The notes beneath the pieces were generated by a model. That model searched no databases and was not told the origin of the DNA. It was given only the letters and a program-made list of their open reading frames with translations. The position numbers were made by a program, and so were the translations under genes. 64,000 nt of DNA from Pocillopora verrucosa (taxonomy: Eukaryota > Cnidaria > Anthozoa > Scleractinia > Pocilloporidae): positions 14,847,128-14,911,127 of the forward strand of contig NC_089318.1 in the NCBI RefSeq assembly GCF_036669915.1, in the 5' to 3' direction. Shown here in pieces: positions 1-12,329 of this stretch. The number at the start of each line of letters is the position of its first letter. Position 1 is the first letter of the stretch.

Positions 1-867
1 ATAATTGGATAAATTTAAATTCATGGTCCACGCAAGAGACGAAGGAGTTTCATAACAAAACTAAATATATAGAAATTTTATCTTTTAGTGGGAAATCTGA
101 GAAATATTTGAAATTACATGCACTGTTCGTTTTAAAAGTTATGGTCAATTCATTCAATAGCTTCGGATTGCCAGTGAAATGTTACTTTCTTTCCGTACCT
201 CTCCTCCATTCTTTTCTAATTCTAATTCTTCATTCGTAACACTGTTTTTCTAAATTTTATTTCCCTTAAGACACTTCCTTGGTATAAGCAAAGTTCTACA
301 TTCTCGCTGATTTTACTGAATCTTGTTTTTGTCTGTTTATTTGTTTTTTTGTCTGTTTGTTAGTATTTCAACGGTCTAGGTGATGGGCAGCATTTCATGT
401 TTTTCTACTGACCCACTAACAACAACATTCTTAGCGCAGATGGTGTATTTGACCCAAAATTGCTTCTTTTCTGTGAGAGAATCCTTACAAAGTTAACCAG
501 CAAGGTATCGCCATTCAATTTAAATGAAATTGAGTTAACAATAGGAATAACTTAATCAATTGCCGTGTAAACAATATCTTATGGTTTTCATTTAACTTCG
601 AACTAAATTTTAATTGAAATGAGTGTTAAAAATTTGCATAACAGTTAACCAAGATAAATTGCTCTAAGTCCATTTAAGTAAAAGTTATTGTAAACCTTAT
701 AAAATAAGCCCTTGTTAAGAATTAATACCTCAAGAGAAAGGCATCTTGAATTTGAGATAGCCAAAGAAACATGTGTTAGTGAATATTGATCCAATCTACA
801 AATCAGACTGTTGCATTTAAGTTGTAGAGCTCTCAGTTTCTATAACTTTAGATAAGATCTACGAATA
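1..867. other. 5' flank of gene A with possible SINE-free promoter
   Basis: No coding exon is visible. The stretch from about 480 to 867 resembles about 13900-14308, upstream of pseudogene B: both hold a 'gttaaccagcaag' block and a 'gttaagaatt' block in the same order. This marks the region as the ancestral 5' flank, probably including the promoter. I see no convincing TATA box. Confidence 0.45.
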
Positions 868-3800
868 ATGTTGTTGTTCATGCGATCCCCTTGGACCTGT
901 GTTATTTCGGCGTTCCTCTGTTCTGTAATGCACGATGCCGTCTTCTCAGAAGGTTACTAACATTTATCTAACCCTAAGTTCACACGAATATAAAACGCAA
1001 TACGAATACACGATCCACTGTAAGTTTCGGTTTAGCGGCTAGCATTAGGAATATTTTTTGAAATTTCTCCAGTGGACTGAATGAAATTTTCCAAAGACAG
1101 TTTTTCGTATTTGTTGACGGTTGCCTGGTATACATTTTCCGTGTAAGTGCCCTAAAAAAAACGACGTGAAACAATTTTTTAGCTTTATTTCTGGTTAGCG
1201 TAAAATCTGGTTTCGTTTCGTTTCGTTTCGATTACGTAAATCCAGTAATGTGGCTTGTGAAAAAATTTATCATCAAGAATAAGTTCAAACTAAATTTAGT
1301 TTAGACCCCAGTAGATTCAAGCTTGTCAAAAAAAAAAAAAGGGGTAAAACGCACATCTCACAATAAGTTTTAGCTTCCATTATATTTTTCCTTCCGGAAA
1401 AAATAAAGAATGCCTTGTAACGCTAAATGGCTTACGGATCTGTGGAAAAAATTGCCGTTCAATATGTGCGGGGAGCTTGATAAATTCTTCGTTACTCTCT
1501 CGCAGTTTTATAGTTAACAAATGTCTTAATTCAGTCATTGCGCTTAAAATCTACCGGCTTTATTCTTCTCTTTTCGCATACGACCCTTCCAACGTTGCCG
1601 CCTCTTGACATTATGTAACGCGTTCAGCGCATCAGTAACACCCTGACTTGTCAATTCATTTTCAGTTGAACATTGCCCATTAGCGAATGATCGGACCCCG
1701 AAATCCGCAGGTCTGGGTTCAATGTTAAAGATAAAGCTTAAAGTTTCATCTTAAGATTTACTGAGCGCCAAACAACTATACTTTATGTTTTCTGTGCTCA
1801 GCTTAATTACAAAGTTAATTGTCAAATTTTTAATAATTCATATCTTTTTCTCGCGTTGTGACTCAGTGAAAATAAAATTTATCTTCTGCAATGTTTACAG
1901 ATTAGGTTTAGTTATTGAAAAAGGTGTCACAATGTAATAAGTAAATATCAATTTGACCCAGATTTTTGCCGCTCTCTGGAATTCAAGCCCGCTAAAGTAT
2001 TTGACGGTCAACGCCTGATAAACCACGTGATTCGAATTGATGACATCAAGGATAGAGTATTGTGTAAGATACGATGTTTTAAGGAGCCAAACTGTGTCAG
2101 TTATAATTTCGAAAAACAACCGAATGGGAACAATGGAACGCATAAATGTGAGTTGAATGATGTCACTCACGAAGAAAACGAAGACGACTTAGTTCGGGAT
2201 TACAATTATTTCTACCGAGGAGCAGACGCAAGTGTCAATTACAGTCTTTTTAATTACTTAACTAGATAGTAAACAGGTCTTCAACAAGACAGAACCAAGG
2301 ATTTGAGTTAATTGGTTTTATTATTATTGGACCTTTATACATTGTATTCAAGGAATGTTTCACTTCACAGTTGCTTGATTCACAAAAATAATCGTCCGCT
2401 ACATAAGAATTTAGGGTTTACGGTAACATGTATGTTTTTACGTTTCAATCTTGGTCTAGGCTATCGGGTGAAAAACTGGATATTGTTGCTAGATATGAAT
2501 CTTTGGATAGCATCCCTTGCGACATTTTTTTAAGATGTCATTTTTTTCATTTGATTTAGAATACCTGTTTAGCAAATCCTTGCAAGAACAACGCTACTTG
2601 CCAAAGTGGTTTTACCGAAAAAGGTTATCGATGTTGGTGTACTGCTGGTTTCAAGGGTCAGACTTGTGATGAAGGTATTGCCATTATCTGAGCTTTAAAT
2701 TTACTATCTATGAAACTTTAAGCACATTCGAAATTCGTGCTAAATAAAAGGTAGCTTCATTTATGATAGAAACCAATATGATCTATTTTCAGACAGTGAC
2801 CAATATGCTACAGAAAAGCACAACTGCAGTTCCGATGCTGTTTGCAGCAATACCAAAGTATCGAACAATTATACATGTAAACCTAGATATTCTGGTGATG
2901 GACGGACTTGCAAAGGTAAAAGTGTTTCTTTCTAAAGAGAATATGGCTCGCGAATAAAGGCGTTCAGAATTTCAGGGATGGATCGCGTTTTTCTTCCAAG
3001 AGAGAATCAACTGATCTATTCCATTAATCTGCTCTCTGCTTATAACAAAATAGTTATTAACGTGAGGAGATATGTGCAAAGCTTTTCCTTTTGCTTTCCA
3101 TAACTATTATAATACTTAAATTGTTTTGATCAATGTTATGTATCTTCAGATATTGACGAATGTGATACTGAAGAGCACAGCTGCAGCGTTGATGCTGTGT
3201 GCAACAATACCGAAGGATCGTACAGCTGTGTGTGTAAACCTGGATTTTCAGGGGACGGATGGGCATGCAGAGGTAATGCAATGAAACATCGCAGATTAAA
3301 TATAGGGCTAGAGAGATTGTTGTTTTGCAATTCATCAGTGCACTCTCTTCAAGAACGCTAAATGTTACCAGAATTATAAACAATCAATTAACGATAAGCG
3401 TATTTAGATATTGACGAATGTGCTACAGAAGAACCCAGCTGCAGTGTTGATGCTGTGTGCAACAATACCAATGGGTCATATAACTGCAAATGCAAACCTG
3501 GATATCATGGGGACGGATGGACCTGCAAAGGTAATACAGTAAAATATTGCATGTCTAATATAGCGTTACATAGATTATTGGAGGTCTATTTTCAGACTTT
3601 ATAAAGGATCGATTGATGATATAAAGATTATTCTATAGAATACGCGCAGGAACGATTTTCATTTACGAGTTGTAAAGTATCAAAAAAAAAAACAAAACAA
3701 AAAAACAAAAGAGCAAAACAACGAGTGAGCGAAGCGAACTAGTGAGTTTTCTGATGCATCGCGACAAGTGAATGAAAGCCATTCGAGCACTTTCCATGGT

Positions 3801-6800
3801 ATAATGTTTTCGTTTTATACATACTGAGAATTTTCTTACAGACCGACACATCTCAAAGGCTGGGAGCGCACGACTGTGAAATATATCTTTCGTCCAATCA
3901 GAGACACGAACGATAATATTTCACTAAGTAAATCTCATTATGTATGAAATCAATGCTTATTCAGATGTTGACGAGTGTGCATAAGGAACACGTAAATGCA
4001 GCGCTGACGCTGTCTGTGTCAACACCCAAGGATCGCACAACTGTGAATGTAAACCTGGATATTCAGGACACGAAGGGACCTGCACAGGTAATGAAATAAT
4101 GTCTTACAGGTGAAAATGTAGGCCGAGATCGATTGCTATATTCTATGGTATCAATGCTATGTTATAAAAATGCAACTGACATTTTAACAAGTAAATAAGT
4201 AATGTGCATACTTAGATATTGACGAGTGTGCCACAGGAACACACAGCTGCAGTGCTGATGCGGAGTGCATCAATATCAAGGGATCGTACAACTGCACATG
4301 CAAACCTGGATATTCTGGGGACGGAAGGACCTGCACTGGTAATGCCATGGAATATGGAAGGTTAAATTCAGAGGCAAAAATATTCAATATCGTTGATGCA
4401 ATGTTGCAAAACACATGAATTGTTGCATTCTAAATTATCAATGTCACGTTATGCAAATAAATGCAATTGACATCATAAAAGATCAAGTTATGATATGCAT
4501 ATTTAAATATTGAGAAATGCTCTACTAAAGAGCACAGCTACAGTGCTGCTGCTATTTGCAATAATACTGAGGGTAGAGATGGACCTCTAAGTGAAATGTA
4601 GAGCACACAGTTTGTTTTATTGTATATTAGCAGTGCAATGTCATGAAAACAAATGTTACCGATATTATAACAGATCAAAGAATGATGTTTTTGTGGGGCC
4701 ACAGAGATTGTCCCACTCTATACTATTAATACTATGCTAAGAGAGCAAAATTAATGGTACAGGATCTATTCAAGATGAAGTAATGATATGCGTATTCTGA
4801 TATTGATGATTTTGCAAAGACCTGCACGGCTGTGGTGCTGATGCTTATAGCAAAAATTTCGGGGAACCAAATGTACAAATGTACAAGTACATGTAGACTA
4901 AAAAATATTATGGGGACAGATTAACCTCAACGAGTATTTCAATGAAATGTTGCATGTTGAATTTGGAGACACATACTGGTATTCTATATTATCGATTCAA
5001 TGTAACGAAAAAAAATGCTACTGACATCATTACAGTGCAAGGTCTTAATTATTTACATATTTAGATATCGACGAGTGTGCTACAAGAACACACAGCCGCA
5101 GTGTTGATGCGGTGTGCAACAATACAAAGGGATTGCACAACTGTAAATGTAAACCTGGATATTTTGGGGACGGATTGACCTGCACAGGTAGTGCTGTGCA
5201 ATATGGTATAACGAGTAGAGCCACATGGATGCTCGTATTTTGTTTAGACGAGCAATATTTTGAGAGGAAAGTTTTTTATACGATGTTAAAAGGATCGATC
5301 GATGATTTTCGTATTTAGATTTCGACGAGTGTGTTACAAGAACACATAACTGCAGTACTTATGCGGTATGCAACAACACAAAAGGATCGCACAACTGCAA
5401 ATGTAAACCTGGATATTCTGGAAATAGGCAGATATGCAAAGGTGACTTTAGTTGTGTCCTTGTTGTATTGGTTCATGTATTCTTAATTAAACCAGCAAGG
5501 AGTTACTGATAAATTTAAGTAACGCTTCAATTATCCTATTTTCATCAAGTTTGCAACAAATATGTCTCCAAGATAAACAAAAGGTGCTGAAGTGGACAGT
5601 TGTCCTGTTAGCCCTGCTAAAATCCCCTTGATAACTTTAAAAAAGACAAAAACAAAAACAGGATAGGGAGGGTCACCACCCCTTATACGTCTAAGTTAAT
5701 GTGTGACTACTTCCTTTTGATGTCGCAAACGTCGTAACAATGTGACAGTTATTTTGTGGTTCTGATTTTGTTGTTGTTATTACTTTGTTTGTTATGTTCC
5801 TATTTTCAGTGAATTCAGACTGCAAGGAAGCTCACAACAGAAAATTGTAAGTTTGAAACTAGGATAAGATTGTTTCTACTTGATCTCAGAGCAAAAGGGC
5901 TTTTCTAGATAACAAGTTAATATACGAAGTTAATTTACCCAAGCTGATTCCGATTTGTTTGTTAATATTCAGTCTTTCCAACTGAAAACTCAGATGAAAT
6001 TTCACATACCTAGTAGGTTCCAGAGTTTGACATTTATATCTACCTTAATCTTATTTAATAGATTCAGCAAGAGTGGCGTGGTTACACTTCATATTGATTC
6101 GATATTTACTTCCATTTTCTGTCACGTGGGGGATTTTGGATGTGGAGTGGGATCTTGGACCCCTGTTATGAAGATTGATGGCAAGAAGGTATTTTTTTTT
6201 CAATTTATCAAATAATCTTTTGATTTTTCTTATTACTTATGATAGCATTAATTGATTTCTAAAAGATCTATGGTATGGTACGAGCATCTTAAGAAACTTA
6301 CGATAAAAGTTTCGAGTTCAAAATTTGACTTTCGTTGTAATCTCACCCAATCTCAGTTAAACATGTAATTGTTGTGTTGTAATTTAGTTCAAATCGGCTT
6401 TTAATTTTTGGTGCGGGTTACTCGCTGGGATTGACTGACATATTTGATTTTTATTGTCTATTTTTATTCCCAATCAGCGAACTTTTCATTTTGATTCTGA
6501 TTTTTGGAGCAACAAGATAGAATATAATCTTCCTGGAGGAGAGACTGGGTTTGACACAGTGGAGACCAAGTTACCGACCTATTGGAACACATCATTCTCC
6601 AAGATCTGTCTCTGTATGAAGATTGACGGAGATCTCAGGTTTATTGTCATAAACAAGTCAGCCGATTCCCTGTACTGGCTGATCGCTGATGGGCAACACC
6701 GCTCCACCTTTTTGGGTCCTGAGAAATGGAAGTCACTGATTGGTTCACAGGGTTACTTACACCGTTACTGTAACAAGGAAGGGTTTAATCTTGAACCGGA

Positions 6801-6990
6801 GGGAGCTTATTGGAAGAATAGAGCTTGCAAAGCAAGGATTGGTATTCTTGCCAATAACAATAACGGATGCGGGGATGTTGATTCCAGAATCGGGTTCGGA
6901 ACAGGAGGGCCGCGTGATGACAACAACACGTGTGGAATTGATGCTAGAGAGGTACACATCAAAGCCATGGGATACATATTGGTCCAGTAA
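868..6990 (+). CDS. Gene A: secreted PAN-EGF-rich skeletal-matrix-protein-5-like protein
   Basis: Exons I infer: 868-952 (signal peptide), 1962-2227 (PAN/apple-like), 2560-2674 (EGF 1), 2793-2915, 3150-3272, 3408-3530, 4216-4338, 5065-5187 and 5319-5441 (EGF exons of 123 nt, phase 1-1), 5810-5846 (linker), 6062-6188 (exon ending in [11 protein letters not shown]) and 6478-6990 (terminal domain). Leaving out the stop-bearing exon 3965-4087, the frame stays open for 626 codons. EGF exons show DIDECAT starts, six-cysteine spacing and KPGYSGDG ends typical of calcium-binding EGF. The C-terminal domain has [14 protein letters not shown] and ARIGIL-like motifs shared with the other family members here. 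It is probably an extracellular matrix or surface protein; its role is unknown. Oddities: a GC splice donor after the PAN exon, EGF exon 2793-2915 lacking its first cysteine (QYAT instead of ECAT) and a cysteine shift near the C-terminus. Confidence 0.75.
2228..2233 (+). other. Inferred GC splice donor of the PAN exon
   Basis: The PAN exon reaches phase 0, needed by the next EGF exon, exactly at GGA GCA GAC followed by gcaagt. The corresponding boundary of gene D is GGA GCA CGG followed by gtaagc. No GT fits frame and homology here, so a GC-AG intron is the best model. Confidence 0.55.
3965..4087 (+). pseudogene. EGF exon with in-frame stop (gene A)
   Basis: This 123-nt phase 1-1 exon keeps its acceptor and donor and most EGF cysteines, and starts DVDECA, but has TAA at 3982-3984 directly after it. 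A functional transcript must skip this exon, which its symmetric phase allows. The same stop occurs at 9321-9323 in copy 2. Confidence 0.7.
4505..4940 (+). pseudogene. Two decayed EGF exons (gene A intron)
   Basis: About 4505-4600 resembles an EGF exon (AATATTGAGAAATGC, GAGCACAGCTACAGTGCTGC) but has lost its AG acceptor and first cysteines and is truncated. About 4798-4940 is a second relic (GATATTGATGATTTTGCAAA). Neither keeps an open EGF frame. Confidence 0.6.
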
Positions 6991-7812
6991 CGAGAAAAAA
7001 GTGCATTCGGTGATCAACAACATCAACACCTTAGTCAACATCAACAAACACATTGGCAATCAAGAACATTTTATCGATTATACAGAATATAACACGCACT
7101 AATATAACACTTGCATTTGCGTAAAGTAATATTCAAGAGATGAACAAAAAGGAAATTAGAGAATCGTGATAAAGTAACATTTACACATATTGATTATAAC
7201 TTATGACCAGAGCCACAATTGAACTAGTTCATAATTTGAATTTAAAACACAATGCGAATTGAATGTTAAATCATATTTACCATAAACACGCGATCTTTCG
7301 ATGCAGATCTTGTGTAGTGATAATGTATCCCATACAACTCGGTAAAAAGATATCACAAAAGAAAAGTTCTGCATGTTTTTTTTTTTTAATTGAGTAAAAT
7401 GAAATCGTATAGTTTTAAATGGGTCAAGAAAACGAAAGCGATCGAAAGAACCAGGAAGAATTGAACATAGTAACAGACTGAACTATTTTAATTAAAATGC
7501 AAGAGACTGGTGATCGAACTCAGGAGCACGAGAAAATTACACAGATCAAACATAAAGAAATCATTTGTTTAAGGGGAAAACACACCGTTTCGTGGTGAAA
7601 CTTACGTTCATAAGATCAGCAAATAAATCAGAGGAAAGTAATAGGAAAAGGAAGATAAACTAACAAAACAAAACAGAGCAAAAAAAAAATCAGACAAACA
7701 GAAAAACAAAACAAAAAACAAAAACATGAAAAGATAGTGAAACAGCATATATATAGGAGGCGTAACTATTCTCCTGTCACGAATCTTATATCTACGCCTA
7801 GTGAATGATAAT
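6991..7812 (+). other. 3' flank of gene A
   Basis: No further exon is seen. It holds a T12 run near 7376 and an A-rich stretch at about 7640-7740. At about 7500-7540 there is a weak tRNA B-box-like string on the minus strand. The flank ends at the duplication junction. Confidence 0.4.
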
Positions 7813-7899
7813 AAACTGGATATTGTTGCTAGATATGAATCTTTGGATAGCATCCCTTGCGACATTTTTTTAAGATGTCATTTTTTTCATTTGATTTAG

Positions 7900-10800
7900 A
7901 ATACCTGTTTAGCAAATCCTTGCAAGAACAACGCTACTTGCCAAAGTGGTTTTACCGAAAAAGGTTATCGATGTTGGTGTACTGCTGGTTTCAAGGGTCA
8001 GACTTGTGATGAAGGTATTGCCATTATCTGAGCTTTAAATTTACTATCTATGAAACTTTAAGCACATTCGAAATTCGTGCTAAATAAAAGGTAGCTTCAT
8101 TTATGATAGAAACCAATATGATCTATTTTCAGACAGTGACCAATATGCTACAGAAAAGCACAACTGCAGTTCCGATGCTGTTTGCAGCAATACCAAAGTA
8201 TCGAACAATTATACATGTAAACCTGGATATTCTGGTGATGGACGGACTTGCAAAGGTAAAAGTGTTTCTTTCTAAAGAGAATATGGCTCGCGAATAAAGG
8301 CGTTCAGAATTTCAGGGATGGATCGCGTTTTTCTTCCAAGAGAGAATCAACTGATCTATTCCATTAATCTGCTCTCTGCTTATAACAAAATAGTTATTAA
8401 CGTGAGGAGATATGTGCAAAGCTTTTCCTTTTGCTTTCCATAACTATTATAATACTTAAATTGTTTTGATCAATGTTATGTATCTTCAGATATTGACGAA
8501 TGTGATACTGAAGAGCACAGCTGCAGCGTTGATGCTGTGTGCAACAATACCGAAGGATCGTACAGCTGTGTGTGTAAACCTGGATTTTCAGGGGACGGAT
8601 GGGCATGCAGAGGTAATGCAATGAAACATCGCAGATTAAATATAGGGCTAGAGAGATTGTTGTTTTGCAATTCATCAGTGCACTCTCTTCAAGAACGCTA
8701 AATGTTACCAGAATTATAAACAATCAATTAACGATAAGCGTATTTAGATATTGACGAATGTGCTACAGAAGAACCCAGCTGCAGTGTTGATGCTGTGTGC
8801 AACAATACCAATGGGTCATATAACTGCAAATGCAAACCTGGATATCATGGGGACGGATGGACCTGCAAAGGTAATACAGTAAAATATTGCATGTCTAATA
8901 TAGCGTTACATAGATTATTGGAGGTCTATTTTCAGACTTTATAAAGGATCGATTGATGATATAAAGATTATTCTATAGAATACGCGCAGGAACGATTTTC
9001 ATTTACGAGTTGTAAAGTATCAAAAAAACAACAAAACAAAAAAACAAAAGAGCAAAACAACGAGTGAGCGAAGCGAACTAGTGAGTTTTCTGATGCATCG
9101 CGACAAGTGAATGAAAGCCATTCGAGCACTTTCCATGGTATAATGTTTTCGTTTTATACATACTGAGAATTTTCTTACAGACCGACACATCTCAAAGGCT
9201 GGGAGCGCACGACTGTGAAATATATCTTTCGTCCAATCAGAGACACGAACGATAATATTTCACTAAGTAAATCTCATTATGTATGAAATCAATGCTTATT
9301 CAGATGTTGACGAGTGTGCATAAGGAACACGTAAATGCAGCGCTGACGCTGTCTGTGTCAACACCCAAGGATCGCACAACTGTGAATGTAAACCTGGATA
9401 TTCAGGACACGAAGGGACCTGCACAGGTAATGAAATAATGTCTTACAGGTGAAAATGTAGGCCGAGATCGATTGCTATATTCTATGGTATCAATGCTATG
9501 TTATAAAAATGCAACTGACATTTTAACAAGTAAATAAGTAATGTGCATACTTAGATATTGACGAGTGTGCCACAGGAACACACAGCTGCAGTGCTGATGC
9601 GGAGTGCATCAATATCAAGGGATCGTACAACTGCACATGCAAACCTGGATATTCTGGGGACGGAAGGACCTGCACTGGTAATGCCATGGAATATGGAAGG
9701 TTAAATTCAGAGGCAAAAATATTCAATATCGTTGATGCAATGTTGCAAAACACATGAATTGTTGCATTCTAAATTATCAATGTCACGTTATGCAAATAAA
9801 TGCAATTGACATCATAAAAGATCAAGTTATGATATGCATATTTAAATATTGAGAAATGCTCTACTAAAGAGCACAGCTACAGTGCTGCTGCTATTTGCAA
9901 TAATACTGAGGGTAGAGATGGACCTCTAAGTGAAATGTAGAGCACACAGTTTGTTTTATTGTATATTAGCAGTGCAATGTCATGAAAACAAATGTTACCG
10001 ATATTATAACAGATCAAAGAATGATGTTTTTGTGGGGCCACAGAGATTGTCCCACTCTATACTATTAATACTATGCTAAGAGAGCAAAATTAATGGTACA
10101 GGATCTATTCAAGATGAAGTAATGATATGCGTATTCTGATATTGATGATTTTGCAAAGACCTGCACGGCTGTGGTGCTGATGCTTATAGCAAAAATTTCG
10201 GGGAACCAAATGTACAAATGTACAAGTACATGTAGACTAAAAAATATTATGGGGACAGATTAACCTCAACGAGTATTTCAATGAAATGTTGCATGTTGAA
10301 TTTGGAGACACATACTGGTATTCTATATTATCGATTCAATGTAACGAAAAAAAATGCTACTGACATCATTACAGTGCAAGGTCTTAATTATTTACATATT
10401 TAGATATCGACGAGTGTGCTACAAGAACACACAGCCGCAGTGTTGATGCGGTGTGCAACAATACAAAGGGATTGCACAACTGTAAATGTAAACCTGGATA
10501 TTTTGGGGACGGATTGACCTGCACAGGTAGTGCTGTGCAATATGGTATAACGAGTAGAGCCACATGGATGCTCGTATTTTGTTTAGACGAGCAATATTTT
10601 GAGAGGAAAGTTTTTTATACGATGTTAAAAGGATCGATCGATGATTTTCGTATTTAGATTTCGACGAGTGTGTTACAAGAACACATAACTGCAGTACTTA
10701 TGCGGTATGCAACAACACAAAAGGATCGCACAACTGCAAATGTAAACCTGGATATTCTGGAAATAGGCAGATATGCAAAGGTGACTTTAGTTGTGTCCTT

Positions 10801-12329
10801 GTTGTATTGGTTCATGTATTCTTAATTAAACCAGCAAGGAGTTACTGATAAATTTAAGTAACGCTTCAATTATCCTATTTTCATCAAGTTTGCAACAAAT
10901 ATGTCTCCAAGATAAACAAAAGGTGCTGAAGTGGACAGTTGTCCTGTTAGCCCTGCTAAAATCCCCTTGATAACTTTAAAAAAGACAAAAACAAAAACAG
11001 GATAGGGAGGGTCACCACCCCTTATACGTCTAAGTTAATGTGTGACTACTTCCTTTTGATGTCGCAAACGTCGTAACAATGTGACAGTTATTTTGTGGTT
11101 CTGATTTTGTTGTTGTTATTACTTTGTTTGTTATGTTCCTATTTTCAGTGAATTCAGACTGCAAGGAAGCTCACAACAGAAAATTGTAAGTTTGAAACTA
11201 GGATAAGATTGTTTCTACTTGATCTCAGAGCAAAAGGGCTTTTCTAGATAACAAGTTAATATACGAAGTTAATTTACCCAAGCTGATTCCGATTTGTTTG
11301 TTAATATTCAGTCTTTCCAACTGAAAACTCAGATGAAATTTCACATACCTAGTAGGTTCCAGAGTTTGACATTTATATCTACCTTAATCTTATTTAATAG
11401 ATTCAGCAAGAGTGGCGTGGTTACACTTCATATTGATTCGATATTTACTTCCATTTTCTGTCACGTGGGGGATTTTGGATGTGGAGTGGGATCTTGGACC
11501 CCTGTTATGAAGATTGATGGCAAGAAGGTATTTTTTTTTCAATTTATCAAATAATCTTTTGATTTTTCTTATTACTTATGATAGCATTAATTGATTTCTA
11601 AAAGATCTATGGTATGGTACGAGCATCTTAAGAAACTTACGATAAAAGTTTCGAGTTCAAAATTTGACTTTCGTTGTAATCTCACCCAATCTCAGTTAAA
11701 CATGTAATTGTTGTGTTGTAATTTAGTTCAAATCGGCTTTTAATTTTTGGTGCGGGTTACTCGCTGGGATTGACTGACATATTTGATTTTTATTGTCTAT
11801 TTTTATTCCCAATCAGCGAACTTTTCATTTTGATTCTGATTTTTGGAGCAACAAGATAGAATATAATCTTCCTGGAGGAGAGACTGGGTTTGACACAGTG
11901 GAGACCAAGTTACCGACCTATTGGAACACATCATTCTCCAAGATCTGTCTCTGTATGAAGATTGACGGAGATCTCAGGTTTATTGTCATAAACAAGTCAG
12001 CCGATTCCCTGTACTGGCTGATCGCTGATGGGCAACACCGCTCCACCTTTTTGGGTCCTGAGAAATGGAAGTCACTGATTGGTTCACAGGGTTACTTACA
12101 CCGTTACTGTAACAAGGAAGGGTTTAATCTTGAACCGGAGGGAGCTTATTGGAAGAATAGAGCTTGCAAAGCAAGGATTGGTATTCTTGCCAATAACAAT
12201 AACGGATGCGGGGATGTTGATTCCAGAATCGGGTTCGGAACAGGAGGGCCGCGTGATGACAACAACACGTGTGGAATTGATGCTAGAGAGGTACACATCA
12301 AAGCCATGGGATACATATTGGTCCAGTAA
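7900..12329 (+). CDS. Copy 2: headless EGF plus C-terminal cassette of gene A
   Basis: Exons mirror gene A: 7900-8014, 8133-8255, 8490-8612, 8748-8870, 9555-9677, 10404-10526, 10658-10780, 11149-11185, 11401-11527 and 11817-12329. All splice sites and the stop codon are kept. There is no ATG exon, signal peptide or PAN exon between 6991 and 7900, so this is not an independent gene as it stands. It could be an alternative 3' end spliced from the exon at 1962-2227, or a read-through extension, or simply inert. One coding difference from unit 1 is visible: Gly at 8225 (KPGYSGDG, the family consensus) against Arg at 2885 (KPRYSGDG). Unit 2 therefore keeps the ancestral residue and unit 1 carries the change. 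Confidence 0.6.
9304..9426 (+). pseudogene. EGF exon with in-frame stop (copy 2)
   Basis: Identical to 3965-4087; TAA at 9321-9323. The stop was present before the duplication. Confidence 0.7.
9844..10279 (+). pseudogene. Two decayed EGF exons (copy 2)
   Basis: Exact counterparts of the relics at 4505-4940, so these exons were already dead before the duplication. Confidence 0.6.

Larger units (their letters stand above)
2473..7808 (+). repeat. Tandem segmental duplication, unit 1 (about 5336 bp)
   Basis: This is the first unit of a head-to-tail duplication. Identity starts at about 2473 and 7813 (offset 5340) and ends at 7808 and 13147 (offset 5339). By eye I found about three differences: A/G at 2885/8225, and a base change plus a 1-bp length change in the A-rich run near 3681/9021. 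The unit starts in the intron after the PAN exon and ends about 800 bp past the stop codon. A 4-bp filler (7809-7812) lies at the junction. Confidence 0.95.

Noticed and set aside
2560..5441. Regularly spaced repeats as a CRISPR-like array
   Set aside because: The units are 123-nt EGF exons with splice sites and cysteine periodicity in a eukaryotic gene.
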